Shown: positions 1 to 12,352 of the stretch, piece by piece
Position numbering within the stretch: the stretch's first letter is position 1
How the letters are laid out: each line of letters opens with the position of its first letter
Assembly: GCF_963678635.1 (NCBI RefSeq)
Contig: NC_087063.1
Location: 53,829,074 to 53,893,073, forward strand
Direction of reading: 5' to 3'
DNA from: Symsagittifera roscoffensis
Lineage: Eukaryota; Xenacoelomorpha; Acoela; Convolutidae
Length of the DNA: 64,000 nucleotides
Translations under genes and position numbers: made by a program
Notes under the pieces: model-generated
The model's database searches: none
Seen by the model: the letters and a program-made list of their open reading frames with translations, nothing else
Told to the model about the DNA's origin: nothing

Positions 1-676
1 CCAACCGCGATTCGATTGATCATTGAAAAACTTCATTCTTCCTGTGTCGGAGACAAACCGGCATGATATTTTGCCTTTTAGCCAGATTTGGTAGAAATCA
101 CAGTTCATGCTGATTTATTTTGTGCTAAATAAACCAAAATAGTTCAGTAATTTGCTAATAACTTGGTCATTTTGCACTTTACTCTAAGCGCACAAACAAA
201 CGATAAAAATGTGAATGAAGAAAACTGCTTTTCTAATACACTAGCAAGAACACGTCAAAAAGCATCTCTAGAAAGTGCAATACGAATAAATATAAATAAG
301 CCTCAAATTAGCAAAAACTCGGCTACTGTAGGATTCGAATCTGTGACCAATTGCAATCAAGAGATTTAGAACTTCACGCACTATCCCCTTAGCCACTCTA
401 GAAGAACAAGCGACAAACACTAGTCACGGATACAGCATCTACATATGCCAATACGATTTAGCACCAAATACAAAAACTTAATTTTGCAATTAATAATTTC
501 GAATAACAAACTTAAGGCATCCACACTAACTTTGCAAATACCAAATCGCAAGGCATAAAGCCACATTATGTATAAATTGTGCAAATTGCGAGATATATTG
601 AGTTACAAAATTTTTAAAACCGAGTTTTTTATTGTAATTCTGTTTGAAAAAAAATAGCTTACTTCGGTTCAAACAA
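1..676. repeat. Dispersed repeat, copy a (truncated at window edge)
   Basis: This stretch reappears almost word for word at 1516-2230 and in more diverged form at about 16855-17360 and 22140-22720. The first 300 bases of the two nearest copies differ by only a few substitutions. It contains a tRNA-like module on the minus strand at about 312-403 and is otherwise AT-rich with no credible coding. The short open frame at 163-369 is shared between copies only because the DNA is similar, and it shows no protein family signature. The family is unclassified: it could be a composite SINE or a non-autonomous element. Confidence 0.75.
312..403 (-). repeat. tRNA-like SINE module
   Basis: Read on the minus strand, this has an A-box-like GTGGCTAAGGGGATAG and, about 50 bases on, a B-box-like GATTCGAATCC, the spacing of an internal RNA polymerase III promoter. 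Arms are imperfect and no CCA-compatible acceptor stem is clear, so it is a SINE-type relic and not a working tRNA gene. The same module recurs at about 1843-1918 and 22432-22515. Confidence 0.6.
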
Positions 677-689
677 CATAACAATTTCT

Positions 690-1515
690 TTTTTTGTCTT
701 AGTCGTACTGAGTTACACTCGCTAAATCAACAAGATCCAGTTTAAAGGTAGTTATTTAAATTATATTTTAAAATACTTCGCTGTAAAAAATTCATTATTA
801 ACTTATCATAACTCTCCTTTAACTTAGCAGTGAACCAGTATATCGCTAGATCGATTAAGATTAGGAAATATAAAAGTAAGATTAGGATTGGTATTAGACT
901 AAGGAGTTGCACGAACCTATCCGGCCGAAAACAAAGAGCATGACGAACAGACGATGTCCTTATCCGAAATTACTCTATGAAAAGCCCACCCCGGACCTTA
1001 ACTCACAGCTGAAGTTTAAGAAACATAGAAAAAACGCCGGCGCAGGATTTTTTATTAGACTAACTTTTCCTATCAAAATAGTGCAAATAATAGTATCTCA
1101 TCGGATTTTCGAGATATCGCACTGAAGTTATCGATTAGTGAATAGACAACAGATATATATCACTGATTAACATATAAAAGACAACAGATAAAAGATTAAC
1201 TTTTCTGTCTCTATAATTGACACTTGAACAGATAAACCAGAATTTGTATATCAGTTTCTCCCAGCCATGAATCATCTTCCGACGGCTTGAAGACCTTATT
1301 GTAACATCATTATCAAATTTTTCATATTTTTGTTACGCCGTTCAGCTAAAAAAAAAAATTCGCGATGAATTAAGTCCTATTTTCGGAAGTGTATCTGAGC
1401 CACCTTGTAGATGCTGAGCTTCAAGGTTGAAGGTACGCCACGAACTAGAATAAAACTTTAGAATCAGGACCACGCAAAATTAAAATTATTCGAATGATAT
1501 CTATAAATTCCCTTC
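690..1515. repeat. Second half of the 1.5 kb repeat unit
   Basis: This segment joins copy a to copy b. Its first part (about 700-1260) is closely matched at 21499-22150, for example the shared block around 895-1000 and 21820-21935. In the 21.5 kb copy a stretch equivalent to about 1260-1555 is missing, so that copy is a deletion derivative with the same order of parts. No gene is recognisable. The open frame at 907-1125 overlaps the conserved block but matches no family I know. Confidence 0.65.
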
Positions 1516-2340
1516 CAACCGCGATTCGATTGATCATTGAAAAACTTCATTCTTCCTGTGTCGGAGACAAACCGGCATGATATTTTGCCTTTTAGCCAGA
1601 TTTGGTAGAAATCACAGTTCATGCTGATTTATTTTGTGCTAAATAAACCAAAATTGTTCAGTAATTTGCTAATAACTTGGTCATTTTGCACTTTACTCTA
1701 AGCGCACAAACAAACGATAAAAATGTGAATAAAGAAAACTGCTTTTTTAATACACTAGCAAGAACACGTCAAAAAGCATCTCTAGAAAGTGCAATACGAA
1801 TAAATATAAATAAGCCTCAAATTAGCAAAAATTCGGCTACGTGTAGGTTTCGAATCTGCGACCAACTGCAATCAAGAGATTTAGAGTCTCACGCACTACC
1901 CCCTCAGCCACTCAAGCTTAACAACCGATAAACACTATTCACAAATAAAGCAGCTACATATGCTAAGAAATTTCCCTTGCGATTCAGCGCCAAATACAGA
2001 TAGACTTAACTTTGCAATTATTAATTTGGAAAATGACAAACTGAAGGCATCCACACTAACTTTGCAAGTAACAAATCGCAAAGCATCAAGCCACATTATG
2101 TATACAAAGTGCATTTCAAAAAAATTGCAAGATAAATTGAGTTCAAAAATTTCTATAACCGTATTTTTATTATAGTAATGTTGTTAGAAACAAATAGCTT
2201 TTTTCGGGTCGTTTGATAAATCAAAAATGGATCAACTGCGTTAATTTATTACTTTTCGAACATCAAAGCACATGCTATCAAAAAACTGTAAAGGCGCCCC
2301 AACCTTATTGGGGTGCCACGCCATAAACGTGCTGCACCAA
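1516..2340. repeat. Dispersed repeat, copy b
   Basis: This starts with the same bases as position 1 of the window, giving a direct repeat with a spacing of 1515 bp. It carries the tRNA-like module on the minus strand at about 1843-1918. It ends near a block (about 2336-2395) containing ATATTTGCGACTTAGG, which recurs at about 2879, 4391, 17291, 19434 and 22817. No coding is supported. Confidence 0.7.
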
Positions 2341-4500
2341 TATTTGCGACTTAGGGTGGAAAAAAGAAGGTTCGTACTAATACACTAGCTTCGCAAGTTT
2401 AACACAGAGGCGAAGTTGCATTTCGCATACACAAGCAAAGATATGACCGACAACGCTAGTGGAAAAAACAGAATGAGTAAAACTTTGAGTCTACTAAATT
2501 TCTTAAATGACGCACGCCAATTATGAGTCTAGATAGCTGCTTGGTGGCGCAAGCCAATTATGACGCATTAGCAGTACCAGTCAATTTCAAAAGAAATTTA
2601 CCAACTAGTATGCCTCAATTTATAAAGCGGATGCATTCTAACTAGTACACGAAAAAGTTCATGAAAAAATCCGACCTTGCCCTAGTTCGAACCCTTTTAT
2701 TTTGCTGCTGGTGTCCTTCCCCACCTCAACGCTACAAAACCACGATACCTTGAAGCTAAAGTGCTATTTGTAATATCATACTCTGTTTAATATCCATAGC
2801 ATTGGCTGTACTTAATAGCTGCATCAAAATGAAAACTTTCAAAATGAACACATTTTATCGAAACAATTGCATCGCAACAATATTTTCGACTTAGGTTGTG
2901 AAAAAAAAGTTCATACTATAACACAAGCTATGCTTGTGTAAATAAGGAAAAGATTAAAATACACCTTGAGAAAAAAAATTGAACAATAATTTTTATATTA
3001 GGAGTTATACGTTCTCACATCTCCTTCGCGACCGCTTGTAATTTTATTAACGCTAGCCATCAATAAGCAGCCAAATCCGAGCAAAAAAAACTATTTCAAG
3101 TTTTTTCTTGCATAAAAAATCTGGCTCAGTTGCGATTCTATTAATTTGGTCAGTTTACAATAAACTTATTTACTTACTTTGTTCTTAGTACTATCACATT
3201 CTAGGAGTATTACGTTCTCATATCTACTTCTCCAGCGCTTAAAATTTTACTATCATTAGCCACCAATATAGCAGCGAAATTCGAGCAAAAAAACTAATTC
3301 AATGTTCCGGATTTGAATCTTCGACCTTATGATAAGCAGTGTCACTCAAGGCCTCGTGACCCTTGTTTCTCTGCTTAAGTAGAGTATTAGCTGCTTAATC
3401 ACAGGAGAAATCTACTACTCGCTCTTTCAATTAAATTCTTTGTCTCAGATTTGGCTGGGTAGTTTTCGAAAAAAGTGAAAAAGATTTTAAAAAACGATCA
3501 GAAAATTTTTAAAATTGAATTTTTTAAGATGAATTTTTCTTTATCCATTTATTTTTTTCTAATTAAACGTGTGAACGGACTTTTATAGATCAAAAAAACC
3601 TCTATGCCCTCACTTTTAGATTGAATCCTATCAGATTTAGCTAGTAGTTTTCGAAAACATCATGAAAATTTTAAAAAAAACGTTAAACATTTCAAAAAAT
3701 GGATTTCCCGAAGTCGATATTGACTTTCCTGCAAAAATTAAACTGAATTAGATTCCGCGGGAAAATGCTAAGCAGCATATTACTTTGATAGAACTTTCAG
3801 TCTTAAAAAAGTATTTTTCAAAAAAACGGGCTAAATTTCAAAAATTGGATATGTTTAAGGCCATATTTTTATTCAAAAAAACAGGGAAAAAACAGAGTTA
3901 TGAAGCCATAACTTTTTCTATCGAATTTCGGGAATAACCACTGGAAAAAGAAAGCGAAATACCCATAATTTGTACTTTTGATTGAAACCGCCATCTCAAT
4001 TTAATATTTGAGAAAAAGAAAAAAAAATTCAAAACAAATAGAACAAAAATCCCCTACTGAAACTTTCGTAGTCCGTAGAACGTGGGGTAAAATGAAGAGA
4101 CTAGCAAAAGATGCATGCACATAGAAGATCAGCCGGTTTGCCATTGGTACCAGTTTTTGATAAACGGAAGTATTTCTAGAGAAAAATTGAAATTTCAGCG
4201 AAAAGTATCAAAAGATTCCCAAGCGCCGCAAAAAAAAAACAACAAAAAACAAATCCCATGCATTTTCACATGAGCTGTTTTTTCATTCAAGACCTAACAC
4301 TAGCCAAAAATAAAACAACAACATATGCTATTAAATTGCTCATGCTTAAATAGGCTTAAAATGATCAAATTAAAATATACCAGCACTTTTATTTGCGACT
4401 TGAGTTAGAAAAACAAATTTCGAAATGTTACACTACATTTCGCTTGTAAAAAATTCAAACCGCTAAAAATCAAATTTGAGCGTGAAAAACTTTTGAGACA
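2341..4500. repeat. Gene-less AT-rich stretch with SINE-like debris
   Basis: No exon or long frame is supportable here. It holds two further tRNA-like modules on the minus strand, near 2680-2750 and 3303-3365, with B-box-like GGTTCGAAC and GATTCAAATCC sequences. Part of it (about 2620-2770) is matched at 18660-18830. From about 3400 to 4300 it is poly(A)/poly(T)-rich sequence with no feature I can name. Confidence 0.5.
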
Positions 4501-7500
4501 CTAATAAAAAAAGAAAACCAAAATGACGTGTATAAGCATCTTCACCGCGTTCATTAATTCATTGACACTTGAACCGAATGTCAACTTCAGGTAATTTAAG
4601 ACTACTGAAGGTGTTCTGACCTGAAATGGTTTGTCTAGATTGAACAGGTACTCTCTTTTGTCACTAGCTATGCTGCAGTCTATGTCTGTGTCACTACTAG
4701 CATTGATCACAATGAAAGGTAGTCTGATCACTGTGCTGGGGTCAGGCGGTTGGCCACCATTGGCCGCCTCTTCCTCTTTGTTTTGCTTCACCAGGTTCTT
4801 GAAGGCTACGTGCTAAAAAGGTCAAGTCTTGGACACAAAATGAATCATCTTCAAGACCATGGCTATATATTTTAAGATATAAAATTAAATTGAAGCAACA
4901 ATAGAGAAATGAACAAATCATTTAATACGACTTCGTTTAATACTGACTCCCCAGGATAGCAAAAAAAAATTTGCTCGCCAATACTATGTATTTTTGGGGT
5001 TCAGCCTATCAAAAATATTACCGTCTCCTCTCATAACAATAAGATATATAATTCGGAGTAATCTCACCTGTAAAATCAGTTCTTGCAATTGTGTCTTTTT
5101 TTCCATGATCCTCTGAAGCCTTTGGTCTCTTTCCAGCTAAAACAATTAGCACTCATGGAAGAAATTGCTTCCTAAATTTCAACTGGGAGCTTAGCAGAAT
5201 GCCTCAATACCTCCAGATTCTTCAATTCCTGGGCTGAGTTAGTTGGCAATCCGATCCACTTGATCTCTTTCTTGTCCTTCGAGATAATGTTCAGAGCCAT
5301 CAGCACATTGAGCGCATCATACACACGTCTGCGCACATTCTTCTGATCATACTGCTACAAAAAAAAAACAAATCTGGCTCAGCTGCAATTCTATTAATTT
5401 AGTCAGTTATACAAAAACATATTTCCTTTCTTATTTAAGTCGTATCGCTGTGAGACTAGTTTAAAAAAATCTAACTTCGGATAATAAGTCACATCGTATT
5501 TTGAGAAAACAACGCACCGCGCCACATTTGATCGATCAAGTGTTGAAATTTATAAGAGTTGTTCTTCTTTGTAACACTTGTTGACTCTTTTATAAAGTCA
5601 CTATTTCAGAAAGGGGCTCTAGATTTGAATTAGTCAACTGTCGATTGAAAAAATATGCGAAAAGGTCACATCTATCCGTGGTTCTTCAGCTTTGAGATTA
5701 TCACCTGCACGAGAAACTTTTTCTGGGTTAACTGTTTGTCCATGGGTATCTAAATCTTCCTACCTGTTCGGAAGAAAGTGTCTCTAGTTTTTGGTTTCCG
5801 AATAACTCCGAAACCAGTTCATCGGCCACTTCGTTGTAAGTGGTCACTCCCTTATGTTGCACCTTCTGACACACCTTCATGGCGAAGTGTCTCAGTCCCT
5901 TCCCCTTGCTGTCGGAAGGAGTCGGCGACCAGGTGCCACTGAACCGCATCTGTTTCCTAACACGAACTCTCATCACAAATTCAAATGATTCGTGAAAGTT
6001 ACATTCGATTTCCCGTCAACTGCAGAAAAACATCTAATCAGTAGGCTACATTTTGACTTCAAACTTAAATACTAAATATTTTCACATGAGGTCTCTTTTT
6101 GAGTTCTATGCACTAATTAGAATTTATCTGCCAATAAATAACTTCGACGATGCGTGACTGTATCAGAAACGAATGAATTAGTGACTAACAGAGAACGCGG
6201 ATCCTCCTCGAACTCCTCTGCGAATCTCTTCAGTCTGTCCTTATCCTTCGTAGCTCCTGCCCCAACTGGCGTCCCCTTTTTAGATTCACCATTCACACTC
6301 TCACAACCACTTCTGCCATTTGAACTGACCTGAAACACATAAACCTGCGCGAGTATCTGTCACTCGTGATTTAAAAAAATTGATTGAGTAAAACAAGTCT
6401 TTCAATGACAAAGTGAGAAACTGCTATCAAAACTAAGCATTCCATGCGCCACACAAGCCGATGATTTATTGAAATTCAGTAATCGAGTTGATAGTTATAA
6501 TTTTTACCTCATCCTTGGTCTTCGATACTAGATGCCCCACTTTCGGATCTGCCAAACTTCCACTTTTCTCGTAAATGCCACCCTGAAGAATTAAAATACG
6601 ACCTTATATTAAACCTCATACTCTGCATGTAAGTCAAAAGGCAAAACTTTGTCATCAGATTTCAGTCAATTGTACTTGGTCCGCACTAAGTTTCAAAGCT
6701 ACTAACTTCCTGTGCGAACGTCTGCAATCCCGCTTCTTTAATGAACTGGTTCAAATTACTCTGGAGTTGGTTCCTTGCAGTAGCCGCGCCACTATTTAGC
6801 ACCCTGTACTGCCTCGCTGTGGTCACATTCCCTACCATCTTTCTCCCGTTTACAGAAGACGTCACACTTGAAGAAACTGAAGAAGCTTGGTAAAACTCAA
6901 CAATTGCGGACCAAATACAAAAAGTATTTCAGTTACTAATAATAAGAAAAACCTAATTACTCAATTTTAACTTTGTCGGCCAATAACTAACGGCAAAACA
7001 GATGAAAACGTTTTGTCTTCAATTCCAACAATAGAGTCGCCTTAAAGCACCAAATATAAATAGGAATCGAATTTATAACTTGGTCCTCGATTGTTCAACT
7101 TCACCAGTGGCTTCTCTGAATGTCGCCGAAGAAGAAACTGCACTTGATACTACTTTGTAAATCCTTGACTGCTTTTCACCATTTGTGACTATTGCATGAG
7201 TAGATGGTGTTTGTAATGATATAGGAGATACAACGACAGGCTGTGGTTGAGTGATACTGATTGTTGATATTGGATTAGAGGGGCTTCCGTTCAAGTGTCT
7301 GTCTTCATGCGAAAAGCAAGTTGAAGCCGCTCTGGTTGTTAATTCGGAGAAGCCTGAAACAGAACATCATATACTGACTTTATTCCATTCAAACATACAA
7401 ACAATAGGCAAGTGCCATCTCTATTCTCACATTTTTTTTACCTATAAAACGCTGTTGTAATTTTGCATACACTATGGGTCCAAATTTTCAGCAATTAAAG

Positions 7501-7616
7501 ATTTGACATGAAAATTATTAATTATGCTTAAGATAGCATCGACCAAAAGAAAGATAAACCATACCATCATCGACATTGTGTTCCGATCCCAAACTATCTG
7601 TATTGCTATTATCCAT
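4501..7616 (-). CDS. TFDP: Dp (TFDP) transcription factor, E2F dimerisation partner, nine exons
   Basis: Dp proteins pair with E2F in the nucleus, bind E2F sites and control S-phase genes. Proposed exons on the minus strand: 7565-7616, 7105-7353, 6707-6876, 6508-6582, 6190-6329, 5764-5956, 5211-5354, 5068-5136, 4501-4812. All introns are GT-AG, phases agree, and the sum is 1404 nt (467 residues). Exons 6-7 encode the winged-helix DNA-binding domain with [16 protein letters not shown] and the DEF-box region [16 protein letters not shown], then [16 protein letters not shown]. Exons 8-9 give the Dp coiled coil (QLQELILQ) and the Dp-specific LPFIVINAS and [10 protein letters not shown] blocks. 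The start at 7616 is the ATG that keeps phase with exon 2. The N-terminal 240 residues are low-complexity and little conserved. The acidic tail of vertebrate Dp is absent: the frame ends in a hydrophobic run, so the last exon boundary (a possible 36-bp in-frame intron near 4620) is the least certain part. Confidence 0.9.
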
Positions 7617-7831
7617 GAGCTGATCTGAAAAATTCAAAAAAATTAAATGCAATTGAGCTCGCATAGCGCTATAATGAGACGATAATTGACCTTCTCGATC
7701 ACGTTTCTCTCCTATTTAATCCTTAAAAAAATCTTACATGACCTGTAGCCTCTTTGAAATCACAGAATCTTTAATCGTTGGCATTTTTTTGATGAAAATC
7801 AACGAAATTTGAGATAATGGCAACGGCGCAC
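7617..7831. other. Region upstream of the Dp start codon
   Basis: These 215 bases should contain the 5' UTR and possibly the promoter of the Dp gene on the minus strand. I see no TATA element or E2F-like site that I would defend. The SINE at 7832 lies at its far end. Confidence 0.3.
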
Positions 7832-8041
7832 TTTTTTTTTTTTTTTTTTTTTATTTGCCCCCGGCCTGCTCAGTGCAGGACCAACCGTGGGGGAGGGGGA
7901 GATGTCATCCATTTTGCCGCAGCCGGTCCCACCTTGAGGAGGCGGATGACACTGGGACCCCTCCAGCCGTGACCGAAGCGGGATTCGAACGCATGACCCT
8001 CGTGTTAAGAGAGATGTGCCTAACCCACTTGACCACGACAA
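7832..8041 (-). repeat. tRNA-derived SINE with poly(A) tail
   Basis: On the minus strand the unit opens with a tRNA-like head (about 8041-7975) having TGGTCAAGTGGGTTAGG as A box and GTTCGAATCCC as B box. A GC-rich body of about 120 bases follows, and the unit ends in 21 consecutive A (plus-strand T at 7832-7852). The GC content is far above the flanks, which marks it as an insertion. It is the best-preserved SINE in the window and of a different family from the AT-rich tRNA-like modules elsewhere. It sits just upstream of the Dp gene. Confidence 0.85.
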
Positions 8042-8044
8042 GCA

Positions 8045-9099
8045 ACTGCAAAAACGGCAAACAAAACCTCTAAAAGCGGAAATATATATCCCATGTTTAA
8101 TGAAACACTTAAACGTATACTTCCTTCTTTGATACTACACAGCAAAAAGCTAGCTTGATTAAAGCGGATAGTTAGCTAATGCTGTTCTATAAAATTTCGC
8201 ACAAAAGTGTGCAACTTGGAAAAAGTAGACTGGTTTTAAAACACCAAACTTACTGATGTACGCTCGTTCCCTGCATTTAACGCGATGTTCACGCGGATTG
8301 GTCGCTGCGTTATGTTGTGATTTGTATTACGGTTTTAGGTAGGTGACATCAGTGGTCTTGTTCAGCACTTTTGTTTAGATGAACCAAAAGTTCGTTTGGT
8401 TGGTTTCTTCGTCCTGTCGCCCTATATTGTCCCCATATTTCAGTTCAAGGCCCGTTTGTATTACCAATCTTCAGTAAATGTTTGTCTCAAGTGCTTCAAT
8501 TGGTTTGTTTTCGGATCACTGTGAAGGCCTTTTTCTCTGGCAGGCAACCCAGAAGGGGGCCTAGTTATCATATGAGCTACGCTGTTACCTGAGCGCAAAT
8601 GCGGCAACCTAAATGTGGTCTTCTTACTAACACTTCTGTGAGATATGTTTGTGATTTATCGAGAGTTGGCGAAGTTGTTGCTGTCCTTGTACAGTGCTTG
8701 CCACAAAAAACATTCATTTTTCTTTTGTGGTTCAAGTAGGAGCTCAAGTATGAATTTAGACGGTTAATGTGCCCAGATGGAAGTTTAATAGAAATAAGTC
8801 GACCGCCTTTTGATCCTTGTTCAACCTTTTTAACTTACGGTGTTTTTGCTAAGTTACTTTGCTGTTACTGTAGCGAATAGATCTGAACACATTAGCGCAA
8901 TCAATGCTCTTCAACGCTTATAGGGAACTCAAACAGGTTATTTTGATTATATTCATCTAGGTACCTTCATATTCATCGCCATAGCGATATGCCACCGTTG
9001 GAAAAATGTGTGTAGACTCACGAAGAAATGTCGCACCGGGTTTGTGTTGACGATGACTACAAACGGCTAACTACTTTGATAGCATCTCAGCCCAATGGC
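8045..9099. other. Gene-less region, nothing recognised
   Basis: I find no open frame, exon or repeat with a match in this window. It may be more of the decayed minus-strand LINE that follows at 9100-9484, because its 3' part would be expected here, but I cannot read a protein from it. Confidence 0.3.
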
Positions 9100-9484
9100 C
9101 TCATATGCTACAATCAGTAATTCTTTGAAGCATCCCAATCATTACTCGGTAGCAATTTGATAATGATGTTTCGTTTCGGTAGTTTTGCGTAGGAATTTCT
9201 GATGTTCTTGAGGAAAACAGCATGCTATCAAAAGTAACCCTAAAGTTTGTCGGCTCGATTTTGAGAGGAACAGGGTGACCATTGATTGATAAGTGTTCGT
9301 CATAACTCACCTCTTTTTTCCTTGTTCTAAAAATGGTTACTCACAGTTTGTCAACCGAGAGTGTACGATTCTGCGTATTAAGGTGAGGGTTGTGAGTTAA
9401 GCTGTTTGACAGCACTATTGATGTTTGTATAGTATTGTCATCAGCGTAAGTGATTATCTATGTTACGGTTGGGGATTAGTAATA
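9100..9484 (-). pseudogene. LINE reverse transcriptase remnant (3' part)
   Basis: On the minus strand, starting next to the LTR element, the translation gives YADDNTIQTS (the catalytic YADD box of a reverse transcriptase). After breaks there is a thumb-like stretch with SINGHPVPLK and RVTFDSMLF at about 9300-9200, typical of the region after YADD in CR1/RTE/jockey-type LINEs. Frames shift and stops interrupt it. The matching upstream half is at 16610-16760: the gypsy element lies between the two halves. Confidence 0.7.
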
Positions 9485-9489
9485 GTACT
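9485..9489. repeat. Target-site duplication of the gypsy element (left)
   Basis: GTACT here is repeated at 16605-16609 on the other side of the element. Joining the flanks at this pentamer reconnects the two halves of the LINE reverse transcriptase, which supports it as a true 5-bp target duplication. Three bases lie between it and the conserved LTR edge at 9493. Confidence 0.6.
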
Positions 9490-9492
9490 CGT

Positions 9493-9773
9493 TGACATTT
9501 GCCGAGATTTAAAGGACAAAACTTGGTTGTTCGTAAAATTGAATTGATTGATTAGTTGTTAGTTTCTTGGTTAGATTTAGATATTTGTTAGTCAAGCTCT
9601 GACTAAAAGAAACAGTAAACAGTAGGTTGAATAAATTTACATCTAACAAGCGACGTATATAACATAAGAGTGAACGCACACAGTGTGTCACTCGATAAGG
9701 CCAAACCGGTGACCTTGAACCAACTGGTATATAATTCAGCTGCATGGCTGCAAAAGAGCATGAATTAAATGAG
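9493..9773 (-). repeat. 3' LTR of the 7.1 kb gypsy element
   Basis: This matches 16332-16604 with a few percent divergence. Just upstream in element orientation (about 9780-9815) is an A-rich purine run suitable as polypurine tract, and a short duplication of the LTR edge (the block ending GAATTAAAT occurs twice at 9757-9795). Confidence 0.8.
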
Positions 9774-10185
9774 GTAAAAGAGCATGAATTAAATAATTTT
9801 TTTTCTTTTATCATAAACAAACTGCACCCCTATAGCATTATATAGATAGCGCACCTATCCCGCAAAAATGCATGGTGAAGAAAATAATGAATACATATAT
9901 AAGTTTTGAAAGTGATATCTCAACAACGATCAATTTCCGTCTTGAGTTTTATCAAGTGAGGAGGAGAATGGCGCCTCCGGCGAAGCCAAATGAGAACGGT
10001 CCCGAATGAGTGGCCGTCGTTTAGGTGACTGCGAAGATGGTAAAACACTCTGAGGGTAAGTCGTCAGCCTCCTTTTCCAGTAACGTGTTTTCTTCCACCG
10101 ATTTGACAGTGTCGTAAAGGGTCGCCCAAGAATTGCGTAGCCTTCTTACTACGAGATGAGGTCCTTATAGTCTCCTGATCACGCA

Positions 10186-11468
10186 CTACAGGTTGAGCTG
10201 GGAGAGAAAGAGATGGGTACGACTAATATAATTCTGTGTGTGCGCTATTTGCGGGTTGAACTGGACCCTCAGGAACGACGTCGTCGGGTGAAAAAGTCTG
10301 CGGACCTGCAATCGTGGTTGCAGGGTCAACGGGCTGAGTGATTGGCGGTAGAGAGACATGAGTATCCATTGGAGTGGTTGCAGGGCCAACGGGCTGAGTG
10401 ATGGGCGGTACAGAGACATGAGTATCCATTGGAGACTGGCCCCGGGTGGATGAGTCGCCAAACGAAACTGGCAGTAGATCGTCATGTAACCGTGGTCGCT
10501 TCTCCATTGGGGTAGATTTCCGAACCGCCTGCAAAGTGTTTTGACCAGAAGGACTCTCACTAGACGAATCATTAGTGAGATCCAGCACCATCGGTTGAGA
10601 CACACTAGTGTCTACAGGACGTTTCTCAAGCAGTGTCGGATGAGACGAACGTGTAACTGGTTTCTTACTTCGTGAAGATGGTCCTGAAGCTTGGAGACGA
10701 TCACCTAGTGTGCTGTGGGTTGCTGAAAAGTTATTACTGAAGTTAGGCTTAAGACAAACATGGTTTTTTCGATAAACTTTTCCCTTGTCAGTAACATACG
10801 TGTGATCAGTGATGCGAGTAATTTTGAATTTCGCAAGCTTAAAAAGAGGTTTGCCAGACTGACGGTCTATAATTTTTCGAAACACTTTCACGCGGTTAGG
10901 ATCGGATAAAAGAAGAGTTTCCAATTTACTTGTTTTGGACTGTCGACGGGGTTGAAGAGTCGGTAAACGACGAGCATTATCCTGAGCCCCTGGAGGCGTG
11001 TGCGTGTTAGCTGAACGATCTTCAGCAAAGCAGAGTGTTTTACTAGAGAGGCCTGTTTTTAGTGACTGAGCCAAATCTGAATGGCGACTCGACAGCTCTT
11101 GGAGAACCCGCTTTCAATCCATCCGGCGGAAGGTTTCTTTTATGCTGTGTCCAATTGTTAGCAGCCCGAGTTAGATCCGCTAGCTCTTTGTAAGGCTCAC
11201 TCTCAGCAATATTTCCCTCTAGTGAGAACATGGGGTTGAAACGCGGGGCAATCTGAGGACTAAGGCTGCCTCTGGGCACCACCATGGCACGATCACGACC
11301 GTAGTCCTGGCTAGCGATTTGATCCGGTGTTAAGAGGTTGCGCTCAAGTCTTTGTGCTGAAGTATCAAAATGAACTATATTATGAAAAGCTTGTGACCAT
11401 TCAGTATTGGGCTTACGTCCGAAATACATTTCAAAAGGCGACTTCTTAAGTACAGAATGATTACTCAT
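10186..11468 (-). pseudogene. Gypsy element: integrase C-terminus and proline-rich tail (broken)
   Basis: Two overlapping minus-strand frames (11043-11468 and 10223-11074) continue from the integrase. The first begins near SPFEMYFGRKPNTEW, the usual motif after the integrase core. The second contains a small beta-barrel-like stretch ending KGKVYRKNHVCLKPN, which fits the integrase C-terminal domain. The last 80 residues are low-complexity and hold two copies of a 20-residue repeat with core PMDTHVS and PPITQPV (about 10320-10440). A frameshift near 11060 separates the two frames. Confidence 0.65.
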
Positions 11469-11482
11469 GCGAACGTCTTCAA

Positions 11483-12346
11483 TTATCCGATGGAGTATTT
11501 CTTTAAATTATCAAAATTAGGATCAAGCTGCTCCGTGCCCAACTTGCGTTTTATAGTCTGTATCGTACGTTCAACAAGACCAGAACCTCGATGGTCCCCA
11601 ACGGGAGAAAGGATATGTTTAATACCTCTACTAGAACAAAATTGTTGTACTAAATCGTTTTTAAACCCAGAACCATGATCAGTCCTAATAGAATGAGGTA
11701 AACCATGAATTCGGATATAAGATTCAAGAAAATTCTTAACCTTTTTAGCCCCAGTGGTTTTTGTACTAAGTACGGAAGGATATTTCGAGAAGCGATCAAT
11801 AGCTACTAAAAGGAATATCTTCATACCTTTGTCATCCAAAATAGGACCAGCAAAGTCTAACTGCAATTCCTGATTTGGCCCCGTTAACTGAGGTAAAGAT
11901 TGAGCGGTATGAAAAGTTTTAACAGGCTTTAGGTTCTTACCATACAATGTGCATTCGCGGCACTTCTCGCAGGTATCGACAATCTGTCGGTTCAAAAACG
12001 GCCACCAAATGTACTCTGAGGCTGACATCATGGCCTCCTGTCCCGGATGAGACCGATGAAGGAGGGCGAGGACGGCTTGCCTCAAAACTTCTGGAATGGC
12101 CAGTTTATTGTCGATTATCACACAATTATTTACCACCGCTGCTTTGGGCCAAAACTGAGCCATGTAGGTCCCGAGTTTATTGAAACTGGTAACGTCTTTG
12201 TTGTTAATAGCCCGTTTCATCGGGCCCAGAAATCGATCTTCCTCCGTGAGCTCAGCTAAGAGATCGGCATCGAATAACCCTTGTAGTCCCACAATTTCTT
12301 TCTTGGACTTTGAGATAATAGGTTTTCCACCGTTGATGGCAAACAC
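11483..12346 (-). pseudogene. Gypsy element: integrase core
   Basis: The frame carries the integrase HHCC zinc-binding domain (HRSHPGQ followed by CEKCREC) and the catalytic core with D (ELQLDFAGP), D (IRTDHGSG) and E (SGLVERTIQ). Integrase joins the cDNA to host DNA. An in-frame TAA at about 12353-12355 separates it from the RNase H frame upstream and a frame change near 11475 ends it, so the polyprotein is broken in this copy. Confidence 0.85.
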
Positions 12347-12352
12347 ACCAAC

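Noticed and set aside
10186-10605. Minus-strand frame of 139 codons overlapping the gypsy C-terminal tail
   Set aside because: It is an alternative frame of the repeat-containing tail, and the frame at 10223-11074 continues better from the integrase.
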